From NCBI GenBank assembly GCA_002729515.1, contig PBYF01000115.1:1-36475 (forward strand): a stretch of 36,475 bases of DNA, in the 5' to 3' direction. The notes beneath the pieces were generated by a model that worked only from the letters and a program-made list of their open reading frames with translations, was not told the origin of the DNA and made no database searches. Position 1 is the stretch's first letter; each line of letters starts with the position of its first letter. The stretch is from Deltaproteobacteria bacterium. GTDB taxonomy: Bacteria; Myxococcota_A; UBA9160; SMWR01. Made by a program: the position numbers and the translations under genes. This document shows positions 31,334-36,475 of this stretch, piece by piece.

Positions 31334-32302
31334 GTGACGAGCGAACGTTGCCGCTACGCACCGACGCCTTCGGGTCCGGCACACCCCGGCACGCTGCTGG
31401 CGGGCCTGCTGTGCTGGCTCGATGCGAGAAGTCGCGGCGCCCACCTGCTGCTCCGCCTCGAGGACGTGGATCGCGAACGCTGCTCGCCGGAATTCGCCGA
31501 CGAGATGCGGGCGGCGCTGCATTGGCTGGGAATGGACTGGGACGCAGAAGCAGTCCAGAGCCACCGCCACGCCAGCCATGTGACCGCTCTCGACCACCTG
31601 GCACACCAGGGTCTGCTCTACCCCTGCGACTGCTCGCGCAACGAAGTGCGACGGGCCGGCGTGCGTGCTGCCGATGGGGGTTGGCGCTACCCGGGAACCT
31701 GTCGCGAGAGACCGCTCCCCGCAGCGGGATGGCGCACCTGCCAACAGGCCCTGCGCCTGCGCCTGCCCGGAGCAACGGTGGCCGTGCAGGACGAGGGGCA
31801 CCGGTCGCTCTGCCAGGAGCCGCTGGCCGACCTCGGGGACCCGGTGGTTCGGCGACGCGACGGGTCGATCGCCTACCACCTGGCCGTCGTCATGGACGAC
31901 GGTTCCGACTCGATCACACGCGTCGTTCGCGGCCACGACCTGGCCCCCGCCACGGCCATCCACCGCGCCCTCCAGCAGGCGCTCGACCTTCCGACACCGA
32001 ACTACCGCCACCATCTGCTGTTGCTCGAGGAGAGCGGCGGCAAGTTCGCAAAATTCCACGGCGCCGTCGGCTGGCGCGAACTCCGCTCGCACGCGAGCGC
32101 CGAGCGCGTGACCGGAGTGCTCGCACACGCTGCGGGGCTGCTCGAAACCCCCGAAGACGCGACACCCGCCGCGCTCCTCGCGGCGTTTGACTGGGCACGC
32201 GTCGAGCGCCGAGACCAGGTGATGCGTTGGGAATCGGGTGTGCTCTCCCTCGTGGGCCCAGGGCCCCCGGCGCAACGAGCACCCGAGCGGAGCGAGGACT
32301 AG
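31334..32302 (+). CDS. gluQ: Glutamyl-Q tRNA(Asp) synthetase
   Basis: A 322-aa truncated glutamyl-tRNA-synthetase paralogue lacking an anticodon-binding domain; the family attaches glutamate to queuosine in tRNA(Asp). The signature [19 protein letters not shown] holds the HIGH-type motif (H17-P-G-T20). The zinc site Cx-C...Y-x3-C is complete: C98, C100, Y119 and C123. The KMSKS-like loop is [13 protein letters not shown]. Class I features RLEDVDRER and [10 protein letters not shown] are also present. The length is near that of E. coli GluQ (308 aa). The start is GTG 31334. It is divergent from the HAD gene and converges with the LOG gene with a 4-bp overlap. Confidence 0.93.
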   Translation: MTSERCRYAPTPSGPAHPGTLLAGLLCWLDARSRGAHLLLRLEDVDRERCSPEFADEMRAALHWLGMDWDAEAVQSHRHASHVTALDHLAHQGLLYPCDCSRNEVRRAGVRAADGGWRYPGTCRERPLPAAGWRTCQQALRLRLPGATVAVQDEGHRSLCQEPLADLGDPVVRRRDGSIAYHLAVVMDDGSDSITRVVRGHDLAPATAIHRALQQALDLPTPNYRHHLLLLEESGGKFAKFHGAVGWRELRSHASAERVTGVLAHAAGLLETPEDATPAALLAAFDWARVERRDQVMRWESGVLSLVGPGPPAQRAPERSED

Positions 32303-33429
32303 GCTTCCTCCTCTGCCTTCGCACTGTCGGGCAGCGCAACCGGAACGATTTCGAGAGGACTCGCGTCGCGCGGCGGCGACGCCGCTTCTTCGACCAGGCG
32401 GTTCAGCGCGTCGATCAGCTGGCGTAGCCGTGCCCAGGAGCGCCGATCGAAGTCGAAAATCACACCGGGAAGCCGGGGGCCTTCGCCTTCCCCGACAGGC
32501 TCGGGCTCCACCAGCTCGATTGCACCGCGACCCACGATGTCCGTGAACTCTGCGTTCAACGCCTCGAGTTCCTCAGCGTCCGGCGCTTTTCGCACACGCA
32601 ATACCATCCGGTCTCGAAGCTTCCCCGTCGAGTGATAATTGCTGTAGAACTTCAGGATCTCGCCGATGGCCTCGTCGACGTCATCGGTGATTCGGTACAA
32701 GTCCAGGTCTTCGCGAGACACGAAGCCGCGCGCCTCCACGTGAGAAACCATCCAGGCGTGCCAGTCGCGCCAGTAGCTCCCACCGGGCGCGTCCACGAAC
32801 ACCACAGGAAGAACCTCGCTCTTTCCCGTCTGGATCAGTGTCAGTGCCTCCGCTGCCTCGTCGTGGGTGCCAAAGCCGCCGGGGAAGAGTGCGATGGCGT
32901 GCGCCTCCTTGACGAAGACGACTTTCCGCGTGAAGAAATAACGAAAGTTGATGCACTTGTGATCGCCTTCGATCACTTCGTTGGCGCGCTGCTCGAAAGG
33001 CAAGCGGATGTTGACGCCGAAGGACGCCTCGCGGCCTGCCCCACCCTGGGCAGCAGCCATGACCCCGGAACCCGCGCCAGTGATGACCATCCATCCGGCG
33101 TCGACGATCCGCTCGGCGAATTCCCAGGCCTGCTCCCAGTCCGGGGTGCCCGGTTGAGTCCGCGCACTGCCGAAGACCGCCACCTTGCGATCGTGGGCGT
33201 ATGGAGCGAATACTCGGAATGCATGCCGAAGCTCCTTCAGCGCGCTGTTGAGCAGCTTCAGGTCCCGGGCGGCGGTGCCGTCCTGCACGAGCCGCATGGC
33301 CGTGACGAGGATCTGGCGCACCAGATCCGCGTCTTCGACTGCGCCATGGATCTCCTGCGCCCGCCCCAGCGCCTCCCCGATCAGCCGCTCGAGGTCGGGA
33401 TCCTTCGGCTCGTAACGTCTCCGGGCCAC
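32299..33429 (-). CDS. LOG-family protein (lysine decarboxylase-like Rossmann fold)
   Basis: A 376-aa protein of the LOG/TIGR00730 group; characterised members are nucleoside-monophosphate phosphoribohydrolases (cytokinin-activating in plants, purine metabolism in bacteria). Motifs: [25 protein letters not shown] and the active-site [16 protein letters not shown]. The PGGxGT box is followed by H-D-E rather than the usual hydrophobic-E-E. It is much longer than the ~190-aa core, with an N-terminal helical region (~80 aa) and a C-terminal extension ending in EEEA, as in the longer bacterial branch. The start is GTG 33429; TACGCT lies 6 nt upstream, consistent with leaderless translation. The exact substrate is unknown. 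Confidence 0.86.
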   Translation of the reverse strand: MARRRYEPKDPDLERLIGEALGRAQEIHGAVEDADLVRQILVTAMRLVQDGTAARDLKLLNSALKELRHAFRVFAPYAHDRKVAVFGSARTQPGTPDWEQAWEFAERIVDAGWMVITGAGSGVMAAAQGGAGREASFGVNIRLPFEQRANEVIEGDHKCINFRYFFTRKVVFVKEAHAIALFPGGFGTHDEAAEALTLIQTGKSEVLPVVFVDAPGGSYWRDWHAWMVSHVEARGFVSREDLDLYRITDDVDEAIGEILKFYSNYHSTGKLRDRMVLRVRKAPDAEELEALNAEFTDIVGRGAIELVEPEPVGEGEGPRLPGVIFDFDRRSWARLRQLIDALNRLVEEAASPPRDASPLEIVPVALPDSAKAEEEA

Positions 33430-33435
33430 CGCTGG

Positions 33436-33441
33436 AGCGTA
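33436..33441 (-). promoter_or_regulatory. Candidate -10 hexamer TACGCT for the LOG gene
   Basis: The minus-strand TACGCT ends 6 nt before the GTG at 33429, without a ribosome site. Its position supports this start over upstream GTGs. Confidence 0.25.
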
Positions 33442-33489
33442 TCGGAACTCCACGGCAGCGACGTGACACCTGGGCCACAATAAACGGCC

Positions 33490-34776
33490 ATGAGCCCGGA
33501 AATCTTCCTGGTAGCCGCACTCGTCGGTGCGTGGTTCACGTTCAACGCCTACGTGCCCATTCGGACCCTCGGCCCCCTCGTGGTGCCGAGCTTCTTCGCC
33601 GGCTGGCTGACATCCGAGCTCGCGATGCACCACCTGGCCTGGCAGCTTCTCGCCACGGGAGTCTTCGTGCTCGCCGGAGCTCTCGATGCCTGGCCGGGCT
33701 GGGTGGGGCTCGGCGTCTGCATCGCGTCCTGGGCGGGACTCTGGGGCCTGACGCTCTACGCCGACCGCGCCTCGGGCGCGGTCGAGGCCGCACTGGTGGA
33801 GGGGTTGGGCCCGGGCTACCGGGACAGCATCGCGCCCGACGTGGCGAAAGCCATCGAGAAGCCGTTACGCCCCGGTCGGAAAATGGTGCCCTTCCTCCTC
33901 TTCGACCCGGAGGTGAGCCGCACCGGCGGGCTCTATCACACTCCCGAACTCGGTGCGCACGGCGCCCTGGACGTCTACGGGTCCAGGAACGCCGGCGAGC
34001 ACGCGCCGGTGCTGCTCCAGATCCACGGCGGAGCGTGGATGATTGGGGAGAAGCGCCAGCAGGGGCTGCCGCTGATGCTCCAGGCCGCCCGCGCGGGCTG
34101 GGTCTGCGTCGCTTCGAACTACCGACTGTCGCCGGCGGCGACCTTTCCCGACCACCTCGTCGATGTGAAACGCGCGATCGCCTGGATTCGCACCAACATC
34201 GCGGAATACGGAGGCGATCCCGACCTGATCTGCATCACCGGGGGCTCTGCTGGCGGGCACCTCTCGAGCCTCGCGGCGCTCACGGCCAACGATCCCGAGT
34301 ACCAGCCCGGCTTCTCCGAGGTCGACACGAGCGTCTCCGCCTGCGTGCCCTTCTACGGCGTCTACGACTTCACGAACAGCCGCGGAAAGCAGGCGACCGA
34401 CTCACAGCACAAGTTCCTGGAAAAAATAGTGATGAAATCAAGCCGTGCCGAGCACCGAAAGGACTGGGAGAAGGCCTCGCCGCTATTTCGGATCCACCCG
34501 GGCGCGCCGCCTTTCTTCGTGATCCACGGGAGCCTCGACGGTCTCGCCTCGCCCGCGGAAGCGCGCCTCTTCGCCAGCCTCCTGCGCGCCACCGCCCACG
34601 AGCCCGTCTGCTACGCCGAGATTCCCGGGGCGCAGCACGCCTTCGAGGTCTTCCACTCCAAGCGCACCACGCAGGTCGTCCGCGGGGTGGAACGCTTCCT
34701 CGGCTGGGTCGTCTCGCGCAAACGGTCTCAGGCGCCGCGGCTTTCGGGTGCCGCCACGACCAGCAGAACGACGTAG
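33490..34776 (+). CDS. Membrane-anchored alpha/beta hydrolase, HSL/esterase type
   Basis: A 428-aa protein. Residues 1-95 contain about three hydrophobic helices (starting FLVAALVGAWFTF), followed by a soluble hormone-sensitive-lipase-like esterase domain. The oxyanion motif is QIHGGAWMIGE, the nucleophile S253 lies in GGSAGGHLSS (family GDSAGG), the acid is in HGSLDGLA and the base His in GAQHAFEVF. It probably hydrolyses short or medium acyl esters at the inner membrane; the substrate is unknown. CACAAT ends 8 nt before the ATG and there is no Shine-Dalgarno. The last 49 bp overlap the convergent gene downstream; the final ~15 residues look non-conserved. Confidence 0.9.
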   Translation: MSPEIFLVAALVGAWFTFNAYVPIRTLGPLVVPSFFAGWLTSELAMHHLAWQLLATGVFVLAGALDAWPGWVGLGVCIASWAGLWGLTLYADRASGAVEAALVEGLGPGYRDSIAPDVAKAIEKPLRPGRKMVPFLLFDPEVSRTGGLYHTPELGAHGALDVYGSRNAGEHAPVLLQIHGGAWMIGEKRQQGLPLMLQAARAGWVCVASNYRLSPAATFPDHLVDVKRAIAWIRTNIAEYGGDPDLICITGGSAGGHLSSLAALTANDPEYQPGFSEVDTSVSACVPFYGVYDFTNSRGKQATDSQHKFLEKIVMKSSRAEHRKDWEKASPLFRIHPGAPPFFVIHGSLDGLASPAEARLFASLLRATAHEPVCYAEIPGAQHAFEVFHSKRTTQVVRGVERFLGWVVSRKRSQAPRLSGAATTSRTT

Positions 34777-36475
34777 CGACCCCAGGGCTCACCTTCCCGC
34801 TTGCGGTGACCGACCGCCACAGCCACAGCGAGGCTCGGATCTTCCAGGTACTCCGTCGGGAACTCGAGCTCCTCGATGTCGGCGACCTCGGCGATCCAGC
34901 CGGAAACGGGCCGCCGCAGCACGTTCGAACTCTCCCGGATCAGCACGCTCATGACATCGCTCGGATCGAGACCCGCCTGAACCCGCATCGCCGCCTCGTG
35001 ACACAGCGGCGTCACATCGACGAGCCGCTCGGGTGCACTCCGCCCGCGCGCGCGGCGCTCACTCTCGAGCTGTCCGTAGACTCGACGCGCCATCGAGTCG
35101 TGAGCCTGGGCAGTAAAGAGCGCGTAGGTGCCAAAAACCGCCGCCATCGACTCCCGGCCCGGTTTGATTTCGAGCATGGGTCCCACCGCCAGACGGTCGG
35201 CCCTGGCGTCGAGCAGCACCTCGCGTCCCGCCGGAAATGCAAGCGACTCGGAAATCAAGTCACCGAGATCATTCGAGCGCATGGTCCACGCTGCAGTGAA
35301 ACGACCGGCCTCGACCATTCCCTCCACACGCCAACCGGCCATCATGCCGAGAACGACCAGATCCATTTGGGCTTCGGGATTTTGGCCAAATGCTGCAGAA
35401 AAGAAATGCGGAGCGAGTTCCTCGGCCAGTTCACTTTGGGCGACGTCCAATTCCACGGGGTCGAGTCCCGCACGGCCTCGAATCTGGTTGAGCAGCGCGA
35501 CCAGGCCGTCGGGCATCTCGTCGACCTGGATCACCGGCCAGGACTCGGCATAGCCGGGGCGCCGGTAGGTCTGTGTCGTACTCGAGCCCGGCCAGATGAG
35601 CGCCAGGATGCCGGGAGTTCCGAGCAGGCGCCCCGGTCGCTGGGAATCCACCGACAGGTACGCAGAGACGTCACCCGGATCGACCTCGCATACGAAGTGA
35701 AAGCGCGGCAAGATCGAATCTTCGACCTGCTCGCATTCGGCGACTCCAAAGCGGCCGCGGTTCACGCGGACAGTCACCTCCGCGACATTCTCGAGGACCT
35801 CACCGCGGAGCTCGACCCGCCCGTCGACTGCAAACGGATCGAAGGGCTCTACTTGAACCGTGCGAATCCCATAGGCCACCATCACGACCACATGGTCATC
35901 GCGCTTTCCGTACCAGATTCCCGCGGTTCGCGGACCACCGCCCAGATGACGCTCGAGCGTCTCCTGCACCGACTGCTTCCAGCGGGTGAAGACCTGACCC
36001 TCGTCGTAGTGAACGGGCACATCCTGGCTCACCCACGCCGTTCCAACGCGCGTGACCGAAGTGTGGCAACGCGCTGCGATGAAGCGCTTCAATGCCTGGG
36101 GTGGCTGGCCCCGGTGCGCCAAATAGAAACGACCCAGTTCGCGGGCAACACAGTTCATGCCCTCGCTGGGGAGCACGAGCCCGGCGCGCCGGCGCGCCGC
36201 CTCGTGCAGCAGGGCACCCCACGGCCCCGTGTCGGTCGACGGCAGGGCACCGACCTGCTCGGGAAACGGTCCCTCGAGGGTCCATTCGTCGACAGGGTGA
36301 ATGTCGAGTCTGAAGATCTCCACCGGCTCCGGTGAATCACTCAATTCTTCGAGCGCTTCGCGGGTCGGAAAGGGGCTAGGCCCCTGCCTGGGCGAGGCCT
36401 GCGGCGGCTGCCCGGGCGAGGCCTGCGGCGGCTGCCCGGGCGAGGCCTGCGGCGGCTGCCCGGGCGAGGCCTGCG
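34728..36475 (-). CDS. Large protein with CAP-like region and N-terminal octapeptide repeat, 5' end off the window
   Basis: The frame is open from the window end to the stop at 34728: 538 aa from a TTG at 36344 plus 43 codons of upstream open frame. That upstream part encodes A-S-P-G-Q-P-P-Q octapeptides and then a short linker, so the TTG is unlikely to be the true start. In the body, LLNQIRGRAGLDPVELDVAQ followed by a helix matches the first helix of CAP/SCP-PR1 domains. An earlier stretch (LLHEAARRRAGLVLPSEGMN, then ELGRFYLAHRGQPP) looks like a diverged cousin, so two such units may be present. I cannot see the full CAP His/Glu set. Probably a cell-envelope protein with a Pro/Gln-rich linker; function unknown. 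Confidence 0.62.
   Translation of the reverse strand, partial: QASPGQPPQASPGQPPQASPGQPPQASPRQGPSPFPTREALEELSDSPEPVEIFRLDIHPVDEWTLEGPFPEQVGALPSTDTGPWGALLHEAARRRAGLVLPSEGMNCVARELGRFYLAHRGQPPQALKRFIAARCHTSVTRVGTAWVSQDVPVHYDEGQVFTRWKQSVQETLERHLGGGPRTAGIWYGKRDDHVVVMVAYGIRTVQVEPFDPFAVDGRVELRGEVLENVAEVTVRVNRGRFGVAECEQVEDSILPRFHFVCEVDPGDVSAYLSVDSQRPGRLLGTPGILALIWPGSSTTQTYRRPGYAESWPVIQVDEMPDGLVALLNQIRGRAGLDPVELDVAQSELAEELAPHFFSAAFGQNPEAQMDLVVLGMMAGWRVEGMVEAGRFTAAWTMRSNDLGDLISESLAFPAGREVLLDARADRLAVGPMLEIKPGRESMAAVFGTYALFTAQAHDSMARRVYGQLESERRARGRSAPERLVDVTPLCHEAAMRVQAGLDPSDVMSVLIRESSNVLRRPVSGWIAEVADIEELEFPTEYLEDPSLAVAVAVGHRKREGEPWGRYVVLLVVAAPESRGA
36384..36475. repeat. 24-bp tandem repeat (3.9 copies) encoding an octapeptide, at the window edge
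   Basis: Perfect copies are at 36397-36420, 36421-36444 and 36445-36468, with a partial one running into the window end and a one-mismatch half-copy at 36384-36396. The period is eight codons. On the minus strand it reads A-S-P-G-Q-P-P-Q in the frame of the large partial protein, so it is a coding proline/glutamine-rich linker. The copy number is truncated by the window end. Confidence 0.93.

Noticed and set aside
31334-32302. Full-length glutamyl-tRNA synthetase GltX
   Set aside because: It lacks the C-terminal anticodon-binding domain and has the GluQ zinc site; the length fits GluQ.
33531-36335. A 934-aa plus-strand open frame over the esterase and the last gene
   Set aside because: Its first part is out of frame with the esterase and its second part is antisense to the partial CAP-like gene. 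The composition is Arg/Ala-rich and without motifs.

Overview
This is a 36.5 kb stretch of GC-rich, gene-dense bacterial chromosome, probably one contig of a metagenome-type assembly, because it begins and ends inside perfect short tandem repeats. High G/C at third codon positions, many GTG starts and ATGA/GTGA stop-start overlaps fit a deltaproteobacterial-type lineage (Myxococcota or a related phylum). That placement is an inference from gene content: classical menaquinone synthesis, a homodimeric-E1 pyruvate dehydrogenase and lipid-type enzymes. I saw no rRNA, tRNA, CRISPR array, phage gene or transposase.

Layout. 1-423: a partial, degenerate tyrosine-phosphatase-like reading frame on the minus strand. 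490-5k: a HIT protein, an ACAD10/11-type phosphotransferase, moaA with a small downstream ORF (minus), a CGFS glutaredoxin, and an MBL hydrolase (minus) divergent from an ArnT/PMT-type glycosyltransferase (4602-6251). 6.2-12.9 kb: a minus-strand operon lipA-aceE-aceF-lpd that both makes and lipoylates pyruvate dehydrogenase. 13.1-15.2 kb: doxX, an FAH-family hydrolase and a haloalkane dehalogenase with a complete HLD-II catalytic pentad, closely spaced. 15.3-25.0 kb: a MerR regulator followed, with overlapping or 2-nt junctions throughout, by menG-menF-menD-menH-menB-menA-menC-menE. This is the chorismate-to-menaquinone pathway except for the DHNA-CoA thioesterase and the prenyl diphosphate synthase. 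25.2-29.5 kb: a polytopic membrane protein with a helical repeat tail, a 74-aa unknown, a secreted FG-GAP/VCBS protein and a SnoaL-like protein. 29.5-34.8 kb: an MDR-family reductase and a HAD hydrolase (minus), gluQ, a LOG-family protein (minus) and a membrane-anchored HSL-type esterase. 34.7 kb-end: a large minus-strand protein that runs off the window through an octapeptide repeat.

How the genes work together. Two energy-metabolism units stand out: pyruvate to acetyl-CoA (with its own lipoyl synthase), and the respiratory quinone. The quinone operon is headed by a tandem-HTH MerR protein with its own AT-rich, dyad-rich promoter, which makes that protein a candidate quinone or redox regulator. 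That regulator is the most system-like novelty here.

Sequence-level oddities. There are four perfect tandem duplications (units 24, 26, 32 and 57 bp): two at window ends and two exactly at gene 3' ends. A TA-NNN-T hexamer recurs upstream of operon heads at two preferred distances, about 20-30 nt with a Shine-Dalgarno and about 6-9 nt without one, suggesting that about half of the transcripts here are leaderless.
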